64,000 nt of DNA, from assembly GCF_963855985.1 (NCBI RefSeq), contig NC_087114.1, positions 893,001 through 957,000 of the forward strand, in the 5' to 3' direction. The translations under genes and the position numbers were made by a program. The stretch comes from Ostrinia nubilalis. Taxonomy: Eukaryota > Arthropoda > Insecta > Lepidoptera > Crambidae. Shown piece after piece: positions 52,466-64,000 of the stretch (its first letter is position 1; each line of letters begins with the position of its first letter). The notes below the pieces were generated by a model, which did not search any database, was not told the DNA's origin, and worked only from the letters and a program-made list of their open reading frames with translations.

Positions 52466-52924
52466 ATCTAATTAAATGGCAGACAAACAGACATACAGCC
52501 AAACCTCGTCAATATTAGTAGGTACGTATATAAAACAAAGAGCGTATGTTTTTCATGCTTTTGTTTCAATTTAATTGTGTCTGCTCACACAAGAACAAAT
52601 AAACGCACGTAAATGGTATGTAAATAAAATAAATAAGTCAATAAAGGAAATGATTTATTTCGGTGTGTTGTCATGAAGAAAAATTGCTCTGACGATATTA
52701 CATAGTTATTTTATTTTGGATAAGTTAACATTATGTTATATTGTGTAATACATAACGCCCCTTTTATCAGCGGTTACAATGACGTCAGGTTCTAGATTCG
52801 AATCCCAAGAAGAACTAGGATACATATAATACTATCTTACCTAAGTCTGTCGCCATAACAACAATGTTAACAGCATTGTTGTGTTCCGGCAGTTAGAGGT
52901 AAGATAGCCAGTTCCTCCGTGGTT

Positions 52925-53315
52925 GAGGATTCCGGGTGAAGCTCTCTTCCACCTTCGGCCTGATCGTCACTTACCATCAGATGAGATACAGACCAAGAGC
53001 TTCCTCGTTGTGGATAAAAAAAACAAATAAAAAAATAGTTATCCATTTGGACAATAAAAAATTACACCATCTTGTGGGGGCTTACCGGGGGTTCATTCAT
53101 CATAATTTATCAATTGTTAGCCTACCTTCATATCGAATGTAAAAACTATGATACTTACTGTAGTTTCATCAAAACCAGTTCAGAAGTTTTTGCGTGGAAG
53201 AATACCTAAATTAATGATGAAGATCCACCTTCTCAAACTTTCACATTTCCATCGGTTGAGTGAGATGCAAGACAAAAGCTTTCACATTGTGGGTGGATAC
53301 AAAAAAAAAATACGA
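52925..53315 (+). repeat. Two LINE 3'-tail fragments (CATCAGATGAGAT type)
   Basis: CTTACCATCAGATGAGATAC (near 52971) and TTTCCATCGGTTGAGTGAGA (near 53247), each followed by an A-rich run. Confidence 0.45.
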
Positions 53316-54925
53316 CGATAACAAAGTACCTACCACCTACCTATGTGAGAACTTTAGGAATTAGGATCTAGATTCTAGCCCATCCCATGAAAAAATATTT
53401 ACGCCTTAATATTGTCATTTTAAATATTGTGAGGCAGGTCTTATTTGCGTTTCGTTATTGCGAACTTATTTTGCGTTCCAATTTTACTCATTGTTCCCAG
53501 CAGATGGCCAATTGTTACTTATTCAAAACAAACGCAAAAGTAATATTGATAACTGTAAAATTAAATGAATCACACGGAACTTTGTGAGTCAGAAGAAAGA
53601 TATTTTATTTGCGACTGAATGCAAATATAATTATTAACAAAATTGTATTGCAGTGAGTAAGATATTAATGAGTTGGTACCTATATTGAGATATGAAATGC
53701 AGGTATCTATGCGATTAAGAATTGCTTTAGTAAAAGTATCACCATTCGAGTTTTTTTCATGTTTTTCTTATTCTTATTCGAAAATATCTGCTCATTTGTA
53801 CACACAGGAACAAGAGGCAAAGAATTGGGGATTTTATAAAAAAATAAAGATATATCTGAAATGGCGATACATTTACTAAAGTTCTTTTTGTGTAGGATGC
53901 TCATTCATTAGTTTATCATCTTAAGTTTGTCACGCCCTTTTTGGGACACCCTGTATGTAAGTTATTATACTTACTAAATTATAGGCTATTAAAAAGGGGA
54001 TAATAAATAAAAACAACACATTAAAGGCTTAAAAATCATTTTTATTCATAACTATCGTACATTAATAATTATATTCAATAATAATATTAATCAATTAATT
54101 AAATACGTTTGACACAGAGTCACTCGCACTCACAAGCGTTATTTTTATTTATATAAATGCAGTTTTTATATATCATACCATTGTTTATACATCGTTTTTG
54201 ACACAAGGGTTTTTCCAAACAAAATCTCATATACAATCCTCTAAAATAACTCGTGTTTTCAACAAAACCAATATATCTCAATATACACATTTTGATACAA
54301 CTGTACATATTTTATTTACCAACGAATATTCTGCCTTATTGAAATTCCCATAGAGTTCACATTCGAATTTTCCACGATTTGACATCTACTTTTGACATTT
54401 GACAAGTCTGCAGTCAGCTAAACCACGCCCACTTAATGACAGCTTGACTTTAACTACATTTTGACAGTTTTTAAATTTATTCTCACACTTTTTTTTGCAT
54501 TTAAGTTAATCTGAATTTGTTTTATTTTTTCACTTTTCAATATCAGGATTATTTTAGATGATACTCCATGTCTCCATGTGTCATGAATATAAATTAGATG
54601 TGCATACAATTAATGAATTTAGTATGGATATCCACGCCTCCTCAAAGTGGGAGTGGCTTACAACATTCATTTATGCATTTTTATGTATTCAACTTTCTCA
54701 AACATAACTATGTATTTATTTTATAGTTATTCATATCTCAACACACCCTTGCGATTCAAAAACGATATAAAAACAAACTTATAAACAGGTTTCAATGTAC
54801 TCGAAGAACGAACTTATTTACAAATACTAACTTATGGTACAAAATAAATAAAAAAGCATAGACAACTAAGGTCTTAGAAAACGAAAAAAACTAGACTTAA
54901 TTTCAGGCATACAACCCAATCGGGC
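53316..54925. other. AT-rich non-coding stretch
   Basis: No gene recognised. A GGGACACCCTGTATG block at 53942 is an orphan end of a TACAGGGTGT-type MITE. Confidence 0.3.
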
Positions 54926-54929
54926 TAAC

Positions 54930-55120
54930 CTGGCTGGAAGGCGTGTTTTAGAATCGCGCTGACCGCTCGCTGATCGTCGGCGCTGACAGATCAATATGTA
55001 TGTAATTGAAGGGAACGTTCCTGAGTGACGCTGATCGCTCGGCGCCAACGCTTCATACATTTCGGCTGTCAGCGCTGACGGTCAGCGTGCGTCAGCGTGA
55101 CTCTAAAACCAGCCGAATGC
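54930..55120. mobile_element. Palindromic MITE rich in GCTGACNGTCAGCG
   Basis: GGCTGGAAGGCGTGTTTTAG at the left is mirrored by GACTCTAAAACCAGCC at the right; inner blocks GCGCTGACCGCTCGCTGATC and GTCAGCGCTGACGGTCAGCG pair imperfectly. Open frames here are shadows. Confidence 0.55.
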
Positions 55121-55849
55121 GATTCTCTTTCTCGCCCACCTCCCTGCGTTCGTTCGATCCGTACCAAATCGTCGATGTGACGTCACGGCTGCCAGATGCG
55201 CAGTTAACGCAACCGGGCTGTAGATTGACGCTTTTGATTGATTGAATTTCAATGTTTAGATCAAAGACAGAATCTATGTCTTAGATTGAATCGAGTTTTA
55301 AGTCGTTTTGTAATACGGGCTTTTACCTACTCGGCAAGAGACGCAAGCAATACCTGGTTGTCTCTGTCACTCATGTTAGATTCACTGGTGATTGAGAGAG
55401 ACTGATATATTCTAAAGTAACAAATAACAATATTGTAGACTGGGACTTGTTGACTTTTGGAGAAATGATAATTTTTCTGCAAATTCAAATATCACTCCTT
55501 GCCGAGTATGGTAAAAATGTAAGGTAGTCAGCCGACAAATAACTTCAATCGATTTTGAACCGTATTCCAAAGGTATAAAGATCAAAATCCATTGGAGAAG
55601 TTCGTCAATTAACTGTACTTTTGTGATTAACATAATATCTTACAATAGAAAACGAAAAAAATTGGTTAAATACATTGAAATGGGGAATAAATGCTAAATA
55701 ATGGCGAAAACTATGTTTAATAATGAATTTTCAATACAAGTTATAGATCTGGCGATTATTTCAGTCAGTGCCCGAGGTATGGGAGCGGCACGGGACGTGA
55801 CATTGAGATACAGGGTGTCCCAGAATGGGTGAATCAAACTGATAGTTAC

Positions 55850-56062
55850 TAAAGCCTGGTCCGTGAGCACGTAGAATTTTGTCCAATGACCCCAAGCTAC
55901 CCATCCTTATCGCTCGCGCGTAATTATATTGCTGTCGCGACTGTGCGACGCGCGCACTCATTGAGTGTGCAAACGCGACAACAACATAATTATGTGCGAG
56001 CGATAAGGATACTAGCTTGGGGTCATTGGACAAAATTCTACGTGCTCACGGACCAGGCTTTA
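55850..56062. mobile_element. Hairpin MITE family M, copy 7
   Basis: TAAAGCCTGGTCCGTGAGCA to TGCTCACGGACCAGGCTTTA; inserted inside the TACAGGGTGTCC element. Confidence 0.85.
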
Positions 56063-56367
56063 TCTTTAAAAAATATGAAAAAAAATGAGTTCGGATTTTT
56101 TTTTAAATAATGTGCTCTAATCTCGAAATCTAGTCATTATTTTCAAAAGTTTGTTTACAGATAAACGAAGCGATCATGTACAATTAATATTAGTAAGAAA
56201 AAAGTACAAATAAACTCCAAACGCAGCAATTATAGCCAGATACTTAGGCAAAGCTAAATTTCACTTTAAAAAAAATTTTTCGTGTCCTTATGCGCTTTGT
56301 TTTCATATTTTTTAGGGATAGTACATTAGTAGAGCTACCTCCCCTACCAGTTTGATTCACCCATTCT

Positions 56368-58273
56368 ATTCTTCTTCTTCTTCTTCTTTTTTTATGGCAA
56401 CGGCTTGGTTTTGAGAACCATGATTTCGCCAATGTCACGTAAACAGTTTTGACAAAGTAACAGGGTTTACAAAAAAAAACAAAAATATTTAACGTTTCTA
56501 ATAATAAGCAAAATTATTATTTGTGTACCTATAACAAAAAAGACAACACAAATTGAGACACCACAAATAGATACATAACATAGAAATTAAAATGTAAGGA
56601 AGGGGGTAGGTGGGACGAAAGATTGGGAGAGGAAAGAAAAAAATTTCGGTTACCTACAAACGAATTTTGCGGGATTGAATAAATTTTGATAGTAGTTTCA
56701 AAAGCGGTGGGTCCATAGAATTTAATAAACATTTAATATTAGTAGGGCGAGGAACGCTTTCAGGAAGGAAATCAAATAAGGAGGAACCTACGTTTGGACA
56801 ATTGAAGAAAATGTGATTAGTTGTGCCTTCGTCTAAGCCGCATTCGCATAAGGAACTATCCTTTATGTGCATCTTCGCAAGGTGAACCGGAGTACACGCA
56901 TGACCAATTCGCAGTCGACATATAATTGATACAGAACTTTTTGGTAAGTATTTGTGTTTAAAAAACCAGGGTCTAGGGGGAATATCGTTTTGAATGTCTG
57001 CATAGTATTTGCCAACCATCCTTTTTGAATTGTCCCAATGAGTTCTCCACGATTTATAAAGATGGGCTAGGGAGAGGGATGCAGCGTCATGAGAGAATAG
57101 TGAGTAGTGCTCTAGGGAGCCAGAGGATATAGCATGTTTTGCGCATGAGTCAACAGATTCGTTTCCTGGAATTCCTCTGTGACTAGGGATCCAAGCCAAA
57201 ACGATATTTATACCCTTCGAACGGCAATCAAAAAGAGCTTCTCTTATTTTTAAGACGGTTGGAAATTTAACTTTAGACTTAAAAGTATTAGCCAGAATCG
57301 ATTGGAGACAACTTAGGGAGTCCGAAAAAATTAAAACATTATTTAATGAGTGAGATTTAGCGTATAGAATTGCTTCTAAAATTGCCACTGCTTCACCGGT
57401 AAAAACCGATGTCACTGGGGGACATTTGTAACTAAGAGCGATTTTGTACACAGGTATCCACACTGCGGCGCCGACGCAGCCGTCATCAGCGAGCTTGGAC
57501 GCATCTGTGTACATCGTGAGCCAGCCTTGCCAGTGTTCGGATAAAATAATTCTGAATTCTTGGGGTGCGGCAGGGGAATCTTTAGAAATACCGAAATTTA
57601 AAATAACAGGCGGTTGAAATATTAAAGATTCAAAGCTATTGGAGAAGAGAGGGAAAACAGGAGTTTTTGTAATGGGGCATGGAAGACGACTAAATTTTTG
57701 GAAGCTCAGCAAAATGCAAGGTGTCTTTTGAAAAGAAGAAGATGAAATGTTAGAAGACGAGAGAAGCTCAAGTTTTTTTAAAAGTGGATGAGAGGCATTC
57801 TGAGCGACCTTAGCAAAGAAACGGTCGCTGAGGTACTGCCTACGCAAATAGAGGGGAGGGTCAACGCACTCTACTTGTAACGCATTTATAGGCGAAGATT
57901 TCATTGCTCCCAAAATTATGCGTAAGCACTTTGATTGTGTTTTGGATAATCTATCAAGGGCTGCTTTGTTACAAGGGTCCAAAAGAAAAGACGCGTAGTC
58001 AAAATGACTGCGCACAATGGCGTTATAAAGGAGCTTTTGAGAGTAAGGGTGGGCCCCCCACCAAGTGCCTGAAAGGGCGCGAATTACGTTAATTCCATTT
58101 TCCGCCTTTTTAAGGATGGAGTTAAAATGAGCGACACCTGACAGTCTACAGTCTAGAGTCAGACCCAAAAATTTGACCTGGTTGCAGCAGGGAATAAGGT
58201 CACCGTCTATAAATACCTCTATGTTCGGAGTGTGTCGTTTCCGAGTAAAGGTAACGCAACAGCATTTCGGAAC
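56368..58273 (-). mobile_element. 5'-truncated RNase H-bearing LINE with 14-bp TSD
   Basis: Flanked by GATTCACCCATTCT at 56354-56367 and 58274-58287, a perfect 14-bp duplication. The 3' end (minus strand) finishes in an (AAG)n-type tail at 56368-56390. The tail and duplication are classic for target-primed reverse transcription. Confidence 0.88.
56654..58265 (-). CDS. LINE reverse transcriptase C-terminus plus RNase H (5' truncated)
   Basis: The frame is open from near the element's 5' edge (58265) to the stop at 56654, about 536 residues; no true start is present. It begins in the RT thumb region (VKFLGLTLDCRL, SHFDYASFLLDPC), then an RNase H domain with TMYTDASK, FTGEAVAILEAI, FSDSLSCLQSI and IPSHRGIPGNESVDSCAKHA (D-E-D-H/D active-site pattern), and a C-terminal Cys/His module CECGLDEGTTNHIFFNCPN. 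An RNase H places it in the I-like group rather than R1 or RTE. The frame is intact, so the insertion is recent. The catalytic YADD part is missing. Confidence 0.85.
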
Positions 58274-58300
58274 GATTCACCCATTCTAGGACACCCTGTA

Positions 58301-61300
58301 TAACGTGACAGCACACAAATCTGAAGTCTCGCTGACGTTTGACGTTACAAAAACACCCTCCCATACCTAATCACTGAGATAAGCCCTAGAGCTATAGTTA
58401 CACAACACAAATATTTATGTATGACTTTTCTAATTGAAAAAAAAAATATCAAAGAACAATGTTTAATATCGAGACAATATAATCTTAAAGCTATTGTTTT
58501 CAAATTAAAACCATTGAAACTACAAAACAAAAGTACATTGAGATTCAACAACTTTAGTTCACATTGAAAACTGTTTATAAGGGCATTAAAGGTCATTTTA
58601 AATTGTTTTAAACGATTATTTTTTTACAATCGACAACACACATTTTTGCTACAAACCTTCAATCTATTTTCAACCTTATGGTAAAGATAGAAAGTTTAAA
58701 ATAAATTGAGAAATTCGTCATTTGTGTTGACGTCTGTATGTGACAGCAAAATAATTGAAAACATAATCAAAACCACATTATGATGGTCAAATCAATATTT
58801 TTCTTTCTCGTTCATCATTTAATAAAATCAAAACTGCATTTTAAACGGTTAAAACATTTAAAATAACCTTTCCAACACGCGATATACAAAGTCTAGGTAT
58901 AGTTAAAAAAGTAAGTCGCCCATGACATGACAGTTAAGCTTAAAAAAAAGGAGAAAAACGAAAAAGAACATGACAGATGATTGAAGTTAGAAAACGTGAT
59001 TCGCCGGCGCCATCTTTGCAACCGACACTTTTGACAGATGTCATAGTGACAGATAATGTCAAAATGGCACGGCGCGCGTTAAGAGTGATTTAGCATTTTT
59101 AATTTTAATTTACTTTTAAACATTCATTCATCTGTTGCACGATCAGGCAATACAATGATCACATTATTATTTTTAATTAAAAAAAAAAAGTTCAAAACCA
59201 ACATCTTCAACTCAAGCGTCCGTACTGCGGAAAAAAACTGATACAATAAATGTACAATACAAATACATACTTACTTACAAACATACAACATTGATGACAC
59301 ATCGGTTCATACAGCGTAGCGTCCCTTCCTTAGCTGGAGCTCAATACAAACATCTTAGGAGTATTAATTTTATATAATGTGAACGCAACAAGTTTTTGGC
59401 ATGAAGGCACATATACTAACCAACGCCGTCTAATATAACACAAACATATTTAAATATATAAAAATTGAAACCTCATATCGAAGACTGACAGCTGTCAAAC
59501 TGTCAACGTGGCGCTGTCAAAATCTCTCAATTAACGGTTTCAAATTATTTTATTTTGTTAATCTCTAAAGCTAAAGAAGCAATGATTATATCATTTAATT
59601 TAATCTAACGAAGGTTAAATATAATTAGTTTTAATAACCAATGATAAATTAATTCAATTATTCAAAAACTATGAGAGATTTTGACAACGATTATTATTTT
59701 TGTGATCAAAAATAACACCGACTGACTTGTGTTACATTTAGTCAGGTTTTCTTTACTATTAGTTAAGTGACAATCTATACAAAAACATATCGTGCTATGT
59801 AGCTTTCCTTTCCATACATTATTTTCAAAAATTTAAAGTTTAGAACGAAATACAGTCAATTCAAATAGTGATGTACATGATTTTTAGAACATAAGTTAGT
59901 TATACATAATGTTACCAAAAATAGACAGCGACAATAATGTAAATAAACGATTTATCCAAAAAATTGCAACATAATTTTATCAATTTTGCTTTTCTTTTGC
60001 GTCCTAATGGTTGATTTTGACATTTGACTGTCAAAAACATGTCATTAAAAGCACTTTTGACAGCAGAACTTTGGCCTATCATTTAAATTATGCAAAAAAA
60101 AGGTATTTTCAAACGTAATAAAATTGTTATGTTAAATAAGAGTGCCCAGCAATGCACAATGGTTATCATTGTGATAGAAGATAGTTAATATCCAAAACTT
60201 TTAGTCGCATAAAGACTAGTTAACGAAAAAATATCAAAGTAAAAGAAACAATATCGTAAAATTTCGAATCGATTCATCAATTTCGATAGCAGATTTCTTT
60301 TTTAATGTTTTAAAAATAGATTAACTGCTTATTTATTTATTATTAGTAAATATTCCACTATATTTTCATCTAGTCTGCGCTATTTTCAACTGTCTACTTT
60401 GATTTATATTGTAAATTCGTGTTCAATATCAAAATCTGATTTTTGACATAGTTTTTTGTTAAAAATAAAAGTTGATTAGTTAAATTTTTGACGAAAAATT
60501 TAACGAGCCATCGATTTTGGTTTGGCATAAATATTTTTTAACAAAAAAATATGCCAAAAAATATGCTAGCACAACTCTACTCCCCGAATTTGTAGGTAAT
60601 GTGGTGAAGGGCACTTATAGATTTATCCGTTATTTTAAAGAAATATTATGAATGAAAAGACGTACACTTTTAAAGCAAAAGACAATAGTGTAAACATTTT
60701 ATGGGAAAAAGTTTACATAAATCATTTTTTTAGTTATTCTTTTGCCTTTAAAGTGGACGTCAATAAATATTTTAATATCCTTTTAAGTTTCTATTTAGTA
60801 ATTCAGAGTTCCTACAAAAAAAAAACAAGCTACATCGACTTACGAATATCCGATTGCATGTGATTTTAGACAACTTTCATTTTGGCATAAATTCAAAGTT
60901 TTTTTTTATATCTTTTTTGTACAGTATAGTTAACCATCATACTTTGAACTGCTAATCTTACTGCCAAATGTCAGTAATCCAGCAGGGTACAGTCACCGTC
61001 AAATAGTTCGGGACACGCAAAGTAGCCAAAAAGTCCGCAACCTTTTTGTTACAATTGAAATAAGCTTGTGTTATCAACGTTTGGCCCACTTTGGGTGTCA
61101 CGAGCTATTCGACGCTGACTGTACATAGGTGCTAACTACAGCGAAAGTTGTCTAAAACCACATTTGAAGCACTAACCGGGATGTGAACACGCGGCCACGT
61201 CGATTCAAGCTCCTTACTTACCGAGTGCGACAGAGAAACGCCTATTTCAATCTAGCGAGAGGGTGTTGGTGCGATGTGTTACAAGTTACAACTACATAAT

Positions 61301-61450
61301 AATATCATGTTTTGTTGTCAGCTTATAGTCAAACGATTCTGAAACGTCAAATGGCAAAAATTGGAAATAACAACCCAGTATTGATAGTGGCGCCCTCCTG
61401 TAAATGCTATAATAATAGGGATGTTTCTTGGGTCAAAAAGCAAGAGTTTT
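58301..61450. other. AT-rich non-coding stretch
   Basis: No exon chain. Short TTGACATTTGAC-type blocks and an AAAATCTCTCA/TGAGAGATTTT inverted pair (about 59519-59685) are the only structure noticed. Confidence 0.3.
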
Positions 61451-61452
61451 AA

Positions 61453-61706
61453 TTAGTCCGTCAGTTAACTTATCAAAAAATACTCTACACGTATTTTTCA
61501 CTTTTTCAAACTAATGAAAATTTAAAGAGATAAAGCGCGCCACAGTTCATAAGAAGAGGCCCGTGACGTCAATGAGTGCATAAAAGTGCTGCACTTTGTG
61601 ACGTGGCGCGGAACTTCAACGCACCATAACTATGTAATTATTTGTTAGATTGACAAATAAAAATATATGTGTCCAATATTTTTTGATATTAAACATGACG
61701 GACTAA
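61453..61706. mobile_element. MITE with TTAGTCCGTCA ends
   Basis: TTAGTCCGTCAGTTAACTTA with TATCAAAAAATA next to it, mirrored at the right by TTTTTTGATATTAAACATGA and CGGACTAA. About 254 bp. The interior has a CGCGCCAC/GTGGCGCG pair. Confidence 0.65.
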
Positions 61707-61894
61707 AAAAATTTTTTTAGGAAACTAGCCTATTTAGGAATCTTGCATCAACAGCCCTTTATAGGCTCATAGTCCAGTAGTGGACTGTAAAGGAATCTTG
61801 CGTTTTGTCAAAAATGAACTAATAATTGATAGTGTTGGACAACTGTGTTGGACAACTGTAACATTAGGTGTGATATAACATTGATATACTTACT

Positions 61895-62060
61895 TGCATT
61901 TTCTACACTAATATGTATTATAAAGAGGAAATATTAGATTGTTTGTTTGTACTGAATAAGCTTCAAAAACTGAACCGATTTTAAAAATTCTTGCGCCATT
62001 CTCCTACATTATTGCTGATGAACATAGGCGATACGAAGTTCGCCGAATCAGAGTCTGATT
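61895..62060 (-). repeat. Dispersed repeat, relative of the copy at 37461
   Basis: CTACACTAATATGTATTATA through AAACTGAACCGATTTTAAAA to GGCGATACGAAGTTCGCCG. Confidence 0.55.
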
Positions 62061-62615
62061 CAAAGTTAGTTGATGGTACTCACTCATGAGCTATGATAGT
62101 AATCGCATTATCAATTTACCATCAAGTACTCTTGTAAATGCTGCACCTTTACTGATAAAACTTAGCACATCGCACCAACGCTCTTTATATACCTAATACG
62201 AAAACCGCGTAATAAATACAAAACCTGTACATACATACAGCTATTTTACACATCACCGCACAGACGAATCTCACTTCACATCACACCTTAAGGCTGGCGT
62301 TTCGATAAGTTTTTGACAATGCCAATGGCATGATAAGTCTTGTCTTGTCTGACGCAGTTTGACACCAAAGTTGTTGACACAAGTATTCACATAGACAAAC
62401 GAATCTGAAACGTCAGGTGGCAAAAATTAATATTTACAGTAGACGTAGTGTCTTGGCAGTTACAAGTAACATCTTGATGTTACTGAGTGGGTGACCTTTT
62501 TTGGCAACTTTGTTAATTTTTTTGTGTATGTCTTTTGTTGCCAAAATATTTTGTTTTCTTTTTTTCTTTCTAGCGCCCTCCTGTAAATATAATAATTATA
62601 TGGTGACCCAACGTG

Positions 62616-63237
62616 CAACTCTACACTCGAAGTTGTTGACAATTATGTATACCTGGGACAAACAGTCCAGTTAGGTAGGGCCGACTTCGAGAAAGAGGTC
62701 AATCGTCGAATCCAACTCGGCTGGGCAGCGTTCGGGAAGCTACGCAATATACTCACGTCCGAAATACCGCAGTGTCTCAAGACAAAAGTCTTCGAGCAGT
62801 GTGTGCTGCCAGTGTTGATTTATGGATCCGAAACGTGGTCGCTTACTATGGGCCTCATAAGAAGGCTCAAGGTCACCCAAAGGGCGATGGAGCGGGCCAT
62901 GCTTGGAGTTTCCCTGCGTGATCGAATCAGAAATGAGGAGATCCGCAGGAGAACCAAAGTGACCGACATAGCTCGCAGAATTGCTAAAACCAAGTGGCAG
63001 TGGGCGGGGCACATAGCTCGTAGAGACGATGGCCGTTGGGGCAGAAAAGTTCTCGAGTGGCGACCACAGGCTGGAAGACGTAGCGTGGGCAGGCCTCCTA
63101 CTAGGTGGACCGACGATCTGGTAAAGGTCGCGGGAAGAGCCTGGATGCGGGCAGCGCAGGACCGTGCATTGTGGAAAACCTTGGAGGAGGCCTTTGTCCA
63201 GCAGTGGACGTCATTTGGCTGAAACGAACGAACGAAC
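62616..63237 (+). mobile_element. 5'-truncated RTE-like LINE with 11-bp TSD
   Basis: Flanked by GACCCAACGTG at 62605-62615 and 63238-63248. It ends in a short (GAAC)n run (CGAACGAACGAAC), a microsatellite tail typical of RTE elements. It is the best-preserved member of the family whose 3' tails litter the window. Confidence 0.88.
62623..63222 (+). CDS. RTE-like LINE ORF, C-terminal part
   Basis: Open frame of about 199 residues ending at a TGA. Reads LEVVDNYVYLGQTVQLG, CVLPVLIYGSETWSLTMGLI, RAMERAMLGVSLRDRIRNEE, KWQWAGHIARRDDGRW, SVGRPPTRWTDDLVKVAG and EEAFVQQWTSFG. The YGSETW, GHIARR and RPPTRWTDD motifs are typical of the RT C-terminus of RTE-like LINEs. The RT catalytic core and endonuclease are missing; no true start codon. 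Confidence 0.85.
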   Translation, partial: TLEVVDNYVYLGQTVQLGRADFEKEVNRRIQLGWAAFGKLRNILTSEIPQCLKTKVFEQCVLPVLIYGSETWSLTMGLIRRLKVTQRAMERAMLGVSLRDRIRNEEIRRRTKVTDIARRIAKTKWQWAGHIARRDDGRWGRKVLEWRPQAGRRSVGRPPTRWTDDLVKVAGRAWMRAAQDRALWKTLEEAFVQQWTSFG

Positions 63238-63276
63238 GACCCAACGTGGCAATAATCTGAACTAATAATCTGTACA

Positions 63277-63486
63277 AATATTATAAATGCGAAAGGTACT
63301 CTGTCTTGCGTTCACGCCTAAGCCACTGAACCGATTTTGATGAAATGCATGGCATAGAGATAGTTTGAATCCCGGGAAAGGACATAGGATAGTTTTTATC
63401 CCGGTTTTTGAAACAGGGACGCGCGCGATAGTTTTTCTGTGACAGACAAATTTCCACGCGGGCGAAGCCGCGGGCGGAAAGCTAGT
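63277..63486 (-). repeat. Interspersed repeat family A, copy 4
   Basis: ATATTATAAATGCGAAAGGT through CCCGGGAAAGGACATAGGAT to GCCGCGGGCGGAAAGCTAGT; complete. Confidence 0.85.
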
Positions 63487-63789
63487 CCAGTATAGATAGT
63501 AGCGCCCTCCTGACAATGTCATGTCTGAGACACTTCAGCGTTGTCTAACTAATATACCCTTGCCCTGACATCTGACACATGTCATAAAACTTATAGAAAC
63601 GTCAGCCATCATAGATCTAATCTTAAGCTACCCTTACATACGACGCGCGCGCTGCCCAATACCAAATAAAAGGAACGTGTCTTTTGTAACTCACATAACT
63701 TCACGTTACATAGTTTATTATTTTTATCTTCCAGATAAAGTTACGGACAGTTGACTGACATATTTTACCTGTCACTTAGTACTTTAACA

Positions 63790-63933
63790 TCCGTATTCAC
63801 AAACATTACGACGTCTCACAGCGCGTGGACGCACAGGGTGACACACGAACCAATCACAGAGCTCTATTCAACGCTGTGCGTTAGATTTGCTGCTTCACTT
63901 AAGCAAGCATTGTTTTTGTTTGTGAATACGGGT
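63790..63933. mobile_element. MITE family N, copy 7
   Basis: ATCCGTATTCACAAACATTA to TTTGTTTGTGAATACGGGT; core GAACCAATCACAGAGCTCTA. Complete. Confidence 0.8.
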
Positions 63934-64000
63934 GTAACTGTGATTTTTGATGTCATTAGGAATGTTTTTAGGAATTAGCCGACTTCCAAAAAAGGGGTTC

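Larger units (their letters stand above)
55809..58300. mobile_element. TACAGGGTGTCC-type MITE, split by two later insertions
   Basis: Outer ends TACAGGGTGTCCCAGAATGG and the inverse CCATTCTAGGACACCCTGTA with TA flanks. A second inner block GTGAATCAAACTG is mirrored by CAGTTTGATTCACCC at 56349. The interior is broken by a family M MITE (55850-56062) and a LINE (56368-58273). Confidence 0.75.

Noticed and set aside
62740..63014. Minus-strand frames of 90 and 64 residues
   Set aside because: Antisense shadows of the RTE-like LINE ORF, which has family motifs on the plus strand.

Overview
This is eukaryotic, intron-rich, AT-rich insect DNA, almost certainly from a moth or butterfly (Lepidoptera). 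The main reasons are a five-exon gene that looks like fibrohexamerin/P25, a silk glycoprotein, and a dense load of Lepidoptera-type interspersed repeats. Two host genes can be assembled exon by exon with matching splice phases. Most other open frames are transposon remnants or shadows. No tRNA, rRNA or CRISPR was seen.

Layout: (1) 1-1292 is the right part of a PIF/Harbinger-type DNA transposon: the BESS-motif end of a MADF-like protein (+) and the first two exons of a HARBI1-like transposase (-). (2) 1293-11300 is non-coding, with MITEs, LINE tails and an unusual 1.4 kb element (9735-11134) carrying seven copies of one 14-bp motif. (3) 11519-13892 is a 5'-truncated R1-clade LINE with a perfect 15-bp target-site duplication (TSD). 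(4) 14086-35416 (+) is a nine-exon gene for a type II membrane glycosyltransferase of family GT31 (beta-1,3-galactosyltransferase-like, 578 residues deduced). (5) 35600-46990 is AT-rich and non-coding with scattered MITEs. (6) 51392-47091 (-) is the P25-like gene, 225 residues. (7) 51710-52348 is a MITE whose core has become a 91-bp minisatellite. (8) 55809-58300 is a nest of three transposons including an RNase H-bearing LINE. (9) 58301-64000 is non-coding except for a truncated RTE-like LINE (62616-63237).

The most unusual part is the GT31 gene. Three of its exons have been partly duplicated in tandem within its own introns. The transmembrane-anchor exon is followed by six further copies, each exactly 166 nt without indels, spaced 742-1078 bp apart. 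The start of exon 7 is preceded by six 118-120-bp units, each with its own acceptor site. The end of exon 8 also has a degraded copy downstream. Only one combination of splice sites gives the full frame, so the extra copies are either debris of repeat-driven unequal exchange or decoy/alternative splice sites. Seven copies of one hairpin MITE and seven of another show recent small-transposon activity.

The two host genes are not obviously linked in function. GT31 enzymes add sugars in the Golgi, and P25 is an N-glycosylated secreted silk protein; any link between them is speculation.
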